Below are positions 38,178 to 49,356 of a DNA stretch of 64,000 nt, piece after piece. The notes beneath the pieces were generated by a model, which saw only the letters and a list, made by a program, of their open reading frames with translations, was not told the DNA's origin and did not search any database. Numbering within the stretch: the stretch's first letter is position 1; the number at the start of each line of letters is the position of its first letter. Source of the DNA: Echinostoma caproni (taxonomy: Eukaryota > Platyhelminthes > Trematoda > Plagiorchiida > Echinostomatidae); assembly GCA_900618425.1 (NCBI GenBank), contig UZAN01039454.1, positions 90,891-154,890 of the forward strand. Reading direction: 5' to 3'. The position numbers were made by a program, and so were the translations under genes.

Positions 38178-39590
38178 AGTCGTTTGTTTTGTTAAAACTT
38201 TAAAGCAAAACGGTAGACTAGAAAACGTCTTCGGTTAAAGCGCATGAAATGCCCGATAGCTATGCAGTTTTCACAACTTGGAAACGTTTAAATCGACACT
38301 ATTCTGGGTGATTATATTACACTAAACTGCACTATCTAGACTGTGAAAAGCACGCTGTAGCCCAAATACACCAATCGTATGATAAATACCTCCCTGTACT
38401 TTGTCAAACAACAGATGGTCAAAACAAAACTGTATCATGATAAAACTAAAATACTGAATGCCAAAAACAAGGTACACATTACAGTTATTTGTCTCTCAGT
38501 CCAACAAAGCGTTCAGAGAGATCTTGCATTTCAAACTACATTTGGTGTCGTATCGATTCGGTCAGCTTGTGTGATGTTCCCAAAATGCTTATCAGATAGA
38601 ACAAAATGAGGGCAAACTGTTTTCGTCTCGGCATTACGGGCTTTGTTGTTCACAATCCATAGTGTTGTTTTGGCCCCAAAGCCCATTTATTTCTTGATTT
38701 AAGCGCTTGTTGCAAGGAAATAGTGGGTTTGACAACCAATAGCGGTGTATGGCTATTACAAACCAGCAGACGTGCACAATGGGATAGCCTGCCGAAGTAA
38801 TACTATATCCGAGTTATCTCTGAGACGTTCCATAGCTCTCTAGATGCTACAAAATCTGAATTTTCCAAGTCATGTATTCGTATTCGAAGCTATTGACTCT
38901 AAAATTTGATGAATAAATGTTCACCTCCAATAGAGAAATATGCGCTCATCTTTTGGTATCCCTCTCATTTGGTGAGCTATCCATTTTAACCACTCTGTTA
39001 GTGGTCGTGTTTTTTACCCTTCTCAGTGAATGATAGCATGGTTGGAATTCGTTGATACATGAAGGTTATAAACCAGAACCATTGAATCATTCAAAGGTAC
39101 TTCCGTTGAGGGAAGTAAATATAATTTACTAACAAAATACTGCCTCGGAAAAGAATGAAAGAAGCTTTAAATAGAGGTGATAGTGAGAGGTTTTGTCATG
39201 TGCTTAATCTGTTCTCGACCATATCCGGAATAGGCCCCTTTTTAAAAATTTAATAGCATTTAAAACGGATATACGATTCATTTATCACTAACAATTGATA
39301 TGAAATGGAATCTGTGACAGATATTTCATTGTGTATTTCTCAATGGAGTCTGACTCGTTTTTGAATGCATAAAGATAAATCACATCAAGCTTGTGCTCCC
39401 ATACAAATTTCATAGGTTGCAAAGTCCCTTGAAATCTGACCGAAAACCCCCAAGTATTCTTATCATGATAGTAAAATCCTCGAATACTTTTGAATCGACG
39501 GGTTATCACGCAAGTAAATTTTTTTATGTAACCAAACTATTTTTCCGGTTAGTTTCTCGAGTATTTGATACGCCAAAAGTTATTCATTTT
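38178..39590. other. Non-coding DNA, no gene recognised
   Basis: Only short open frames without motifs were seen. Confidence 0.5.
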
Positions 39591-39911
39591 TTATGAAAAC
39601 AGAATAACCTTACTCAATCTGTTCATTTCATACATGCTCGTTTGACAAACCTTTTCACAGCAAAAGCTGGTAAAGTTGATCAGTGGTATCACGGTTAGAT
39701 GGTCCATAGCTCGGGAAGCATTATGTAACACAGATAGAAGTTGTAAAAGTTCGACTCTACATTCCTCGATGTGACATTTGGCTAACCGCTTCAGGTTATT
39801 CGGTATTGGCCGAAGTGTTTTCACGCCGTAGACGTTTGAAATAAGTGATTGAATATTGGCTACGTTCAATACATCCAGATAGAAAATCCATCCGTACTCG
39901 TTGCACAGCAA
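39591..39911 (-). other. Exon-like open block, partly duplicated next door
   Basis: A minus-strand frame of about 106 codons, starting from a non-ATG codon, reads as plausible globular protein, for example VKTLRPIPNNLKRLAKCHIE and FCCEKVCQTSMYEMNRL. It ends at a good splice-donor word (ATTGA|GTAAGG). The last 30 codons plus the donor recur in inverted orientation at 40002-40093, where the donor is the consensus GTAAGT. There a one-base insertion breaks the frame and several changes alter residues. An exon with a partial pseudo-copy is a fair reading. The protein family is not recognised. Confidence 0.3.
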
Positions 39912-40093
39912 TCTTGCACGTCAATCTTACAAGTCCGCTCAACTGACGAATCATTGATGGTGGGAGACGACGTTTGAGAAACTGAAAACACTGTTTTCCC
40001 GTCTAACCGTGATACCACTGATCAGATTTACCAGTTTTTGCTGTGGAAAAGGTTCGTCAAACGCGCATGTATGAAATGAACAGATTGAGTAAG
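39609..40093. repeat. Long inverted repeat 2 (92-bp arms, about 300-bp spacer)
   Basis: The reverse complement of 39609-39700 matches 40002-40093 with five substitutions and one single-base gap, about 94% identity, so the duplication is young. The spacer 39701-40001 contains the upstream part of the exon-like block. A transcript through it could form a nearly perfect 90-bp duplex. I saw no transposon protein or target-site duplication. Confidence 0.9.
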
Positions 40094-43000
40094 TCACTGA
40101 ATCATAAATTGATGAACTCATCCTTTCCTGAACACCCTGAAAAAGACCATAACTTTCAGTTGTATGCAATACACTACTTGCTGCAATTTCATTTTATAAC
40201 TTTTATTTGGATCAGAGGAGCTCAAAACGCAAGCATAGCAATGGTCATTCAACGCGTTACTTTATAGTTTTCAACGGCGCAGTACAGGTGTTTCGCAAGT
40301 TTTGACATGTGTGCGTGGTGGATCAAAGAAATCTAAAAATGACTTCACCTCCCTCGCCCATGCTACTTTTTGATCCATGTACCCCTTTTCCTTCGTAATC
40401 ACATTCAATTTGTGATATGTTTGTAACGTTTTGTCTGATATTTGGCTGGATTTCTGAGAGACAAGAATCTTCGTGTGTGCAAAATTAAAATTCTTTTCAA
40501 ACCATTGACATATGTATTGAAATTTAATTCATAAAACTTTTATGGTTTTATTTCAAGATTAGAAAACACTTTGGTGTAACGGATGTTCAAACAACGATTT
40601 GACCATCTCACAAATCAGCGCTCATCTCCATTTATAGCTACCTAAATATCCGTACCATGGGCATATGATGACCTTTTCTTGTGAAGTGTAACATTTGAAA
40701 TACTGATCGCTTTCAGACGCATTGATAGTCGTAATGCGCAACGTGTCCAAACGTGTACCAGTTTCTTAGTGTAGTGATTTCTCTACGGAAATATAAGTTA
40801 ACTAGAGCATATCCTCTGGGAATAGAAGGGATTCTCTATATGAAACAGAATATCCTGAGCGCGTTGGCTGATATTCAGAAAGGGGACACGACTGCCCTCA
40901 TGAAAATGGCGCCAGGTATCCAATGGGGCACGCTGCAGTACTTTCACACCACTTCCTGAAGTCCTGCGTCGGTTGAAAGACAATCAACAGTGTAGATCCG
41001 TATCAATGGCAAAATGCCTAGCTGTCACCTGGTCTAACCCAATGGTGCACGTTAGGGGTCATCTATTTTGAAATGCACCGATATTCTGAGATGTGACATT
41101 TTGTGTACTAATTTCAGGAAAATGTCAACCGAGATAGAATCAGAGAAAAATGAAGTGTGACAAATCTGCATTTCTAGAAAGAACGACATTTTGGGGACTT
41201 GATGGAACTTTTGCACAAATCTTATTGTACGGGAAACGCAATGCATCATTTGATTTACGAGTTTCTTCATTGTTTCCAGAATAGAGAAATAACGCCCAAA
41301 ACATACTGAAGTCGAGGTTAAAATAAAGAAAATCATTGCCTGCGGCCATAGATTCATTCCTTCTTTGGGAAGTAAGCCACATCTTGTTCTCTTGGAAAAA
41401 CCTGAATCTGAAGTTTCTCGTCTACGACCAAAGTTAAATGATCAATCTTTGCTCTCTCAGACCATGTAGACATACTGGAAATTGGATCTGAACACGGTCA
41501 GTGCGTCTAACCAAGTCGTTTCTAATTCCACGCAGGCTTCTAATCTTTTCACAGTTCAAAAATGAGACGATTGTCTTCCGGCATGTACCAAAGAAAATCA
41601 CACGAACAGGTATGTGCAAAGAAAACATTCGGTGGGAGTGCAGTGACAAGCATTTGATGATTATCCGTTTGTTATCCTAAATGGAAGACGCCATTTCTTT
41701 AGGGTGTTACCTGCGCGCAAGAAATTGAACAAAAGGCGGTAACTGTACCCTCAGAATTATTGTAACCATCAGCTTGTTTTCTCGCGTGTCACTGACGCAT
41801 CTGTCCTCACACAAATTTCGGTTGGGTTGAATAACATTTAGAACGTGCTGGTGTTGTACTCAATCGCTCACCGAGCATCAGGATTTAAGTCACCAACAAT
41901 GTGTTTTTCCTGTCTATGAAAAGTATTCAACTGTTTAGATATTTTTTCGCAAAGATGGATTGATGTGTTAGATGTGGGTGCAATACACATGGTTAATTGG
42001 AATAAAAATTTCCGATTTTCATCAGTGTCTGCATATCTTTATATACATGACATTCTTCTCGTCAATGAATGAATGTGCTCATCAAAGTGTTTCAGCATGT
42101 ACTTTATATTAATGTCAATTTGCATCCGTATGGTATACATATTAGTGATAATTTATTTAATTTTCATGTTAGAGTGACCTTCTTGTTAAGGAAATGAAAC
42201 CTATTCATGCGTTTGTATTGTTCGAATGAATTGTATTCCTGCTCTTCTTCCGTTGCTGAAAAAGTCGTCCGTCCGACGTGGTCGCACACTCTACTTTCCA
42301 AAGGAGTTAGTGAAATCAGGGAACCTACTAAATTATCACTGTTTCACTGATATCTTGTTCTATTTTTTACATAAAAAAGAAAAACATGGGGGTACTCATT
42401 CCAATGAATACTATAACATATTTGGTTTGCGATCCCTGTAAATGTAGAGCTGTTTGGCCCTCAGCTCGGCTCCAAACATGTTTCGAGTCCTATCAGAGAT
42501 ACACATTTATTTCGCGCTGTTTATGAAATCAAACTAATAGGAAATTATAGCATTATAAATGCAACGCAGGGAAGTAAACCAAACAATATATTCCGTTCTG
42601 TTTATGCCTTTTATGACGCGTTTTGTTTCAGGTGAATTTTATGCAACTTGGTGATTAATAAAAAGCTTTTAGGCGTTCACTTTCTTGTTTCAGCATGTTT
42701 GAGAATATCAGTATTCAGCTTGACTATATGATTAATTTTGTCCAATAAGGAACAAAATATAATTGGCCGAAATCTCCATGGAATTGTGCAACAATTCGAC
42801 TCTCTCTTTGGTCTCATTAAGTGAACAGTTAAATTGATATGAACGAAATTCCGAAAGCACGTCTCTTGTAGTCAAGTCAAGAAAAGTCAACATTTGTTTG
42901 AACATCTCCTAGTATGATTGAGGATTTACTTCATCCTTTCTTTTCTATACGAGTTTACAGTCCATTTTAAGAGAGAAGAAGAATAACNCAGTCCATTTTA

Positions 43001-44214
43001 AGAGAGAAGAAGAATAACCTAAGGCTACGTGGTCGAATGCAGTACAGGAGGAAGACGTGTGGTGGCAGCGTCGTTTGAAATGAAATCATCTGAATAGATA
43101 TTTTGAAAACCTAAAGCATCTGATCAGGTGTGTTACTACCACAGTAAAGCACGGAGCGGGAAACGTGACAAGAATAGTCGATTAGTTTTCATACAGTGAT
43201 TTATAACTAAATTATGAAGGTCTGAGTAAAAAATCGGATATAATTTCAACATTCTTGGGATAGTTCGTCACCAAACACTCAAAATGAAGTAAATCGGGAA
43301 ATGTGAAAGAATTTCACGTTTCGGAACTCAACCATTAAAAACACGAGGATTTCAACATTTGTAGGTTAATAAATTGATTTTCGGCAAAAGCACACCAATG
43401 ATAGAAATCATGTTTTATGAACTAGAATAAGTGAATTGTTATATTCAAAATACCGCAGAAAAGAGCCTTCACCCGGGTGTTTCAAAGTGAGGGTACTGAA
43501 ATGAATATAATACGAGAGCTTATCCAGTGTGTGCATATTTTCTCTGTAAACAAACTGGTTCTCCTCGTAAAAAATACCGCATCGTCTGTTAGGGGAATCA
43601 AATCAACCTCTAAAAAATTGTAAGTACTGTGAAAATGTAAGCAAGTGAAGTAAGAAAGTGAACAAATTAGTTTTGTCCATTCGTTGTGGCGTAAACTAGC
43701 GTCCGATTATTGGCAAGTTTCCTACAAAACGCAAAGAATGACCCAACTCTGTGTATGGCACCTCAATAACCGCCAGACAAACCCGAGGTCGAAAACAGTT
43801 TGAACCAGAGCGGAAAGACAGCTCAGTAGAGGACAAAGGGTATATGCATTCTTGGTCGTGAATAAGCTAGTTTTCAGGTTTGGTAAACAAAGATCGGTAA
43901 AATTTCCATTTGTTAATTGCATCCATAGGGTTCTTTTGAAATGTTTTAACCAAGTCAAGTCAAGCGTGCATTTTGTTCATCCTATGTGGACAGAATTTTC
44001 AGTGAAAAGAATGTTATCACTTTTGCTTTGGCATACGCGCTATGATAAAATGAGTTTAAAGTTATGAAAAATACTTACTTAGATGATAACGAATAGGAAA
44101 CCGAGAACGTGTAACAACTGAGGAAACATTTCAGCGTGAAAATCTAAATTAGACTGTGCATAAGTTCGTTTGTTATTCGCTCGATTAATACCAAAAAAAG
44201 TCAAAGGTACAAAA
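40094..44214. other. Non-coding DNA with one assembly join
   Basis: No gene was recognised. Two short AAGTC runs occur (near 42873 and 43952). The single N at 42988 is flanked by a 30-base duplicate (see next entry). Confidence 0.5.
42958..43018. other. 30-bp exact duplicate around a single N
   Basis: The 30 bases at 42958-42987 recur without change at 42989-43018, separated by one N at 42988. This is almost certainly an unmerged contig overlap, not a biological tandem repeat. Confidence 0.85.
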
Positions 44215-45437
44215 GAGATGTGGAAAGCAATGGTACGAGTTTATAAGGGTTTAAATTTATTGCGGGTTACAGAATTTGAAATGGAGCTAGAACACGAGTT
44301 CTGTGTGAGGGATGCAATGCATCGGACGAGATGGAGCCACACGGACGATCACACGCTCTCCGGTATTGGTTGACAACGGAATCAACCAGCTTCTCATAAG
44401 ATACACCTGCATATCTAGAGATGCTTTTCAGGGAGCGTCTAATTAATACGAAATCCTTGGAAGTTAGACCGCGAACGATAACGGGATAGCAGTAGGTCCA
44501 ATGCCATAAAACGCATGAGAAAATAAATTTGGAGACGACGTACAAAAGCACCTTGTGATCCCGAAGACGTGACATATAAAAGGTCAATTTTCTGACTTCA
44601 AAAAATGTTTTTTTTACGTGATAGGTCCATTTCAGGTCAGCAGACACGAAACATCCAAGATATTTGAGGTGTTGTGACCTTTAAACTTCTAAGTTATTGA
44701 TTAAGATAGTGAGAACAGATTATCCAGAAAGAGTTTATGACCCACAGTCAAAGGAAAACAAAAATTCAATGNAGGTTAGCAGACACGAAACATCCAAGAT
44801 ATTTGAAGTGTTGTGACCTTTAAACTTTTAAGTTATTGATTAAGATAGTGAGAACAGATTATCCAGAAAGAGTTTATGACCCACAGTCAAAGGAAAACAA
44901 AAATTCAATGCATTTATTTGGGTTGAAAGACAGGTTAACACCATCGGACCATTCAGAAATGCAACTTAGGGTTGATTAAAGCGAGTGAGTTGAAGGGTTG
45001 CTGCTGTCATCAACATATTTGAAAGTGAAAACATTTGGGGTGACTGGCATGATTTGGATATAAAAGGAGAACAGAAAACGGATCAAATTGAAACCTGTAT
45101 TAAACCCTGGTTTACAGTAACAGTGGAAAACCTAATACCATTGAGACAAGTGAATTGGCGTGGATTGGTGAAATAGTCGTGCATCCAATTCAAAAGATGT
45201 GACGGGAGTTTATGTTGCGGTAACAGTGTCGATAGGATGTTTCTGAAGACAGAGTTAAACGCGTTTGTGTAGTCCAAGAAACAAATGTGGACAATTTTGT
45301 GTTTTTGGTTTATAGTAAATAAAACCAAATGTATAAGACAAGCAACCACATCTAAAGTAGAGCGACACTCGCGATAAGCAAACTGGCTGGAATAACGAAA
45401 ATCAAGATAAGAGGGTAGGTGCTTAATAGTAATACGC
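44215..45437 (-). pseudogene. LINE-2 reverse transcriptase and C-terminus
   Basis: The frame entering from the gap reads KTFERITIKHLPSYLDFRYS, then QFAYRECRSTLDVV and motif A HICFLDYTNAFNSV, with its aspartate intact. A frameshift precedes KYVDDSS (45006-45020), which is in a different frame from motif A. SFNPNKC.EF follows. After the duplicated segment the C-terminal domain resumes with SADLKWTYHVKKTFFEVRKL and IRRSLKSISRYAGVSYEKLV at 44267-44647. The catalytic aspartates all survive, but the frame does not. Confidence 0.8.
44634..44910. other. 138-bp near-exact duplicate around a single N
   Basis: Positions 44634-44771 and 44773-44910 are the same 138 bases with three substitutions, separated by one N at 44772. 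The duplicate falls inside the LINE's RT and would not be part of a normal element. Two haplotypes or two reads joined without collapsing the overlap would explain it best. Confidence 0.85.
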
Positions 45438-45449
45438 TCAAAAGTCTTA

Positions 45450-46420
45450 NNNNNNNNNNNNNNNNNNNNNNNNNNNNNNNNNNNNNNNNNNNNNNNNNNN
45501 NNNNNNNNNNNNNNNNNNNNNNNNNNNNNNNNNNNNNNNNNNNNNNNNNNNNNNNNNNNNNNNNNNNNNNNNNNNNNNNNNNNNNNNNNNNNNNNNNNNN
45601 NNNNNNNNNNNNNNNNNNNNNNNNNNNNNNNNNNNNNNNNNNNNNNNNNNNNNNNNNNNNNNNNNNNNNNNNNNNNNNNNNNNNNNNNNNNNNNNNNNNN
45701 NNNNNNNNNNNNNNNNNNNNNNNNNNNNNNNNNNNNNNNNNNNNNNNNNNNNNNNNNNNNNNNNNNNNNNNNNNNNNNNNNNNNNNNNNNNNNNNNNNNN
45801 NNNNNNNNNNNNNNNNNNNNNNNNNNNNNNNNNNNNNNNNNNNNNNNNNNNNNNNNNNNNNNNNNNNNNNNNNNNNNNNNNNNNNNNNNNNNNNNNNNNN
45901 NNNNNNNNNNNNNNNNNNNNNNNNNNNNNNNNNNNNNNNNNNNNNNNNNNNNNNNNNNNNNNNNNNNNNNNNNNNNNNNNNNNNNNNNNNNNNNNNNNNN
46001 NNNNNNNNNNNNNNNNNNNNNNNNNNNNNNNNNNNNNNNNNNNNNNNNNNNNNNNNNNNNNNNNNNNNNNNNNNNNNNNNNNNNNNNNNNNNNNNNNNNN
46101 NNNNNNNNNNNNNNNNNNNNNNNNNNNNNNNNNNNNNNNNNNNNNNNNNNNNNNNNNNNNNNNNNNNNNNNNNNNNNNNNNNNNNNNNNNNNNNNNNNNN
46201 NNNNNNNNNNNNNNNNNNNNNNNNNNNNNNNNNNNNNNNNNNNNNNNNNNNNNNNNNNNNNNNNNNNNNNNNNNNNNNNNNNNNNNNNNNNNNNNNNNNN
46301 NNNNNNNNNNNNNNNNNNNNNNNNNNNNNNNNNNNNNNNNNNNNNNNNNNNNNNNNNNNNNNNNNNNNNNNNNNNNNNNNNNNNNNNNNNNNNNNNNNNN
46401 NNNNNNNNNNNNNNNNNNNN
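45450..46420. other. 971-base assembly gap inside the LINE
   Basis: The run of N replaces the RT N-terminal region between the CCD..WPKE linker and the KTFERI block. Its flanks do not repeat each other, so it is probably a true unsequenced stretch. Confidence 0.95.
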
Positions 46421-46559
46421 CCGGTTGGGCTGTAGGTGAATCCTTTCTTTAGGCCAGCACACATCACAACAATAGTTGAGATAATTGGTAAGGTTCTCAC
46501 AGAAGACTGATATGTCAGGATCGACCAGTTGTTACAAGTCCGTACCGGCAACCATGGAT

Positions 46560-46720
46560 TTTAATTCCATTCAATTGGCCAGGTGATTTTGCCGTAGACG
46601 TATCTTGCGTGCATCGTTCTTCATCAGGATTTGTTCCTTGCATTAATATTTATATATATATATTATTTATATATCTATAGTTATATTGTAGGTGAAACGT
46701 TAATCAGCCAATCATCGGTA
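46560..46720. repeat. AT-rich insertion between LINE-2 nuclease and linker
   Basis: This stretch has no LINE-2 reading in any frame. It contains an imperfect TA-rich run at 46640-46687, while LINE protein is readable on both sides. A nested repeat or microsatellite expansion is the likely cause. On the minus strand it includes CCTGATGAAG, a word also found in hammerhead-type repeats, but no complete core. Confidence 0.4.
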
Positions 46721-46724
46721 TTGC

Positions 46725-47243
46725 CTACCAGTGCATGTTTGTAGGTACGGAAAAAAGATGATTGGTTAGGGAAAAGGTGGCCCAAAGTAGCATAATTTTG
46801 CTTGGAAAAGTAGCAGTGTTTTGAAAGGAAATAAGTGTGAAAAAACTCACATCCAATCTGTTGGAATCGCCAGCAGTGATGAGTACATATGAGGCAGATC
46901 TCTTCAACAGGGTTGGATAGAATGTATCCGTGAAAGTAGACAATTCACAGTCGGGTGTGATTTATACATTTGAAATGATGACCAAAGAGTGACGCAGGAG
47001 AAAACGTGGTTTACATTCTACAGAAATGCAATAAATTTTAAGTGTGCAGTGAGTAAATATGCATTTGGCGGAGGTATCCCGCGACCGGCGCACACAAGTA
47101 ACGACGCCTTCACCTTTAGTTTTCCTCGTTGGAGATTTATCTGCAGGAAATAATTGTAAGTCTTTAATCTGAACCAATTTGTCCTCGACAGATTCGTGTA
47201 ACCAAGATTCTTGGAAAGTATCACATAACGTTTGGGTACTCAC
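46725..47243 (-). pseudogene. LINE-2 endonuclease domain
   Basis: One frame carries FQESWLHESVEDKLVQI, with the catalytic-type glutamate in ESWL, then KGEGVVTCVRRSRD, a single TAA at about 46962, and in the same frame ELSTFTDTFYPTLL and ITAGDSNRLDV. GDSN stands for the usual GDFN, so the aspartate and asparagine remain. The frame runs out near MLLWATFSLTNHLF, which corresponds to the LD..FTN region. Only one stop over 170 codons suggests a younger copy than the other LINE. Confidence 0.8.
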
Positions 47244-47250
47244 CGTAGTG

Positions 47251-48144
47251 AATCAGAAGACCGATGTCCGATAGCTCGGTAAGATTTGAGCAGACACTTC
47301 ACGAGAAAATTATCGGAAAAACAATGCTCTTCAGATTTCGGCGCTCAAGTGCAACTTTCCAGCCAGCGTGATCATTTTTCCTTTTGCCATGTGAACTTTT
47401 GGAGATTTTCTCACAAAACGAGAAAAAGCACGTACAGACGTATTTTTGATATCTTCCACGGACACTGGCACGGAAATTAAACTGAGCGCGTTGCAGGTTA
47501 TCATTGAGGTCATCGTAATTGATAGGAAAGTATATCCAGAGGTTGTGTGATGAAAACCCAAAGCTCCAGCGATGACAGTAAATGACAAGGCCAATTTCAA
47601 AGGCCCCGCTATTTATTGCAATCATGTGACTGCATACAATCTTTAGAATGATGGGGTTTACACACATTCATCCGATGACATTTCGGGAATGGTTTGATAA
47701 GAGTGTTCGTTTCGGTCATGTGAGATGAGCCAAAACGATGACAACAAAATCCGATTCCAGTTTTAAATCCCAAATGAGAAGAATTACCGCTTTTGCAATG
47801 ACATTCAATGGAGACACAGATACCAATTGCATGACCCAGCAAAACATTAAACCTAAGAGCCTCATGGGCAGGAGCTTAATAACTCACGATAAGCTTAAAA
47901 TGGCAGCTTTGAATTGCATAAACGCAATATGTGTCATATTGCGTTTATGCAACCAAATCCGGCAAATTCACTCGATTCCATTTTTGCCAATACAACTGGG
48001 TTTTCGAAACACAAGATCAAAACTGTAAAGTTCATTAAGTTATCCGCCTGACTATCGTCCCTTGTTATTCTCCTCGACACGTGCTTTACTGCTCTAGGTA
48101 ACAAAAGCAGGTATGTATTATCCATCCGTTGAGTTCTGAACAAT
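47251..48144 (-). other. Region upstream of LINE-2 nuclease, uncertain
   Basis: Open minus-strand stretches are frequent here (47299-47667, 122 codons; 47609-47842, 77 codons with several Cys/His pairs), and this is where a LINE's 5' UTR or ORF1 would lie. No zinc knuckle or other ORF1 motif can be read cleanly, so membership in the LINE is only suggested by position. Confidence 0.3.
47914..47952. repeat. Perfect 18-bp hairpin with 3-base loop
   Basis: TTGCATAAACGCAATATG at 47914-47931 is followed by TGT and then its exact reverse complement at 47935-47952. An 18-bp perfect stem with so short a loop is not expected by chance in 64 kb. The flanks outside the arms are not complementary. It could be a fold-back made by template switching, or a structured site in an element. 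There is no T-run to suggest a terminator. Confidence 0.9.
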
Positions 48145-49334
48145 ATATTACATTCGTTTCAAAATACTAGGCGTTGATGTTCTGTGAACTTTGCATAGCT
48201 GTATGTAAAATAAATAGTAATGTTATNCTGTCTTGTGACGCTCTATCTGATTTGACAATCCCATTAAGTGTGTTTTAAGTATAAATATTTCACTTTTTGA
48301 GTTACACTCTGACAAATAGAATCTGCGGAATTGCATTTTGCACGTTACGTACTTGGTCCCTCAGTGGATTGGATAAAACTAGAGTAAATACCATTTTGTT
48401 TTATAAAACTTGTATTCACAAGCAAAATAGCACGAGTTAGAGGAATGATTGCTTTCATTTGATCCGCGCAAAATCAAGAATAGTACGCAGGCTTATAAGT
48501 GTGCATCGCACACCTCGAATAAATGACAACTCGGGAAAAAAAGAGGATTTCGGGGAGCCCACATCATTTAAACATGGGAAAATTCAAATGTTGGAATTCT
48601 CGAGTAGCGCTTCAGTGATGTCGTTATCGATTTTCCCGGCCAAACTGGCCGAAAACGGCGAAGCTCATACATGTCGTTGGTATTAATAATGTGGTTAAGT
48701 TAGGCGAAAATGTTCCATCCACTTTGCAAAGACTTTCATCACATTATTTACAAAATGGTCTCACCTGTATTATTATCAATCTTCTGTTTATGCCATTTTT
48801 CTAGGGAGATGATTTTATAAATAAGGGAGAGGCAGATAATCACCCGTAACCAAAATGACAATGAATAAAATAACGTACACTCCTAATTACTTGGTGGTTT
48901 TCAAACAGTTCAAGTCTGCTGGATTTTCACCGTGCAAAGCGGAGCGAAGAGTACTAAGTAAGGCGATGAGTAGGGAAGGTGTCAGATTATTTTATTCGCT
49001 TGAAGTGTATTCATTTATTGATTACTTTCAACGAACGTTTGAATACCACGAATATCACGTGTATATAGCAAGTGAAGCATGAAGTGAAAATCTTGGAGGG
49101 ACTGGACAACATTTTTGACCTGGTTGTGTCTCATTAGTAGTGCAAATCGATTGATCCGAGTGGGGGTTTCGACTGAGTGCTTCTTGGTTCAGGTAAATGA
49201 CATAACTTTCAATTATTTCTTTGTCAATGCAGTGATGAGATGCAGCGTTCTCCTGTAAGATATATTTCATCCATTCAGCCGTGAAGTGCAGCACGTTTCT
49301 CTTGTGTTCACATGATTTTCGACCGCCGATATTA

Positions 49335-49356
49335 TTGAATGACCGCGGTCATTCAA
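49335..49356. repeat. Perfect 22-bp palindrome
   Basis: TTGAATGACCGCGGTCATTC plus AA reads identically on both strands with no spacer and is centred on CCGCGG. Nineteen bases further on is a second, 14-bp palindrome GAGGATATATCCTC (49375-49388). The first is unlikely by chance. A dimeric protein-binding site, or the closed junction of an inverted insertion, could produce it. Confidence 0.85.

Larger units (their letters stand above)
44215..47250 (-). mobile_element. Second LINE, EN-RT type, inactive and gapped
   Basis: On the minus strand, from about 47250 to 44215, the parts are an APE endonuclease, a linker with FCENLTNYLNYCCDVCWPKE, a 971-base N gap, the RT palm and the C-terminal domain. 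The protein words differ from those of the LINE at 35-37.5 kb, so this is another family within the CR1/Jockey-like group. The catalytic Y-V-D-D box is kept at 45006-45017. An in-frame stop in the nuclease, at least one frameshift in the RT and an assembly duplication at 44634-44910 interrupt it. About 160 bases (46560-46720) between nuclease and linker do not fit the element and may be a nested insertion. Confidence 0.85.

Noticed and set aside
42958..43018. 30-bp tandem repeat
   Set aside because: The copies are separated by a single N, so it is an unmerged contig overlap.
45083..46551. Frames of up to 459 codons across the 971-base gap
   Set aside because: The length comes from the Ns. 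Only the short flanks, which are LINE protein, are real.
46600..46640. Hammerhead core at CCTGATGAAG on the minus strand
   Set aside because: The GAAA word and the stems are absent at the required spacing.
49055..49294. Exon-like minus-strand frame with acceptor- and donor-like words
   Set aside because: The splice words are common by chance and the protein is not recognisable.
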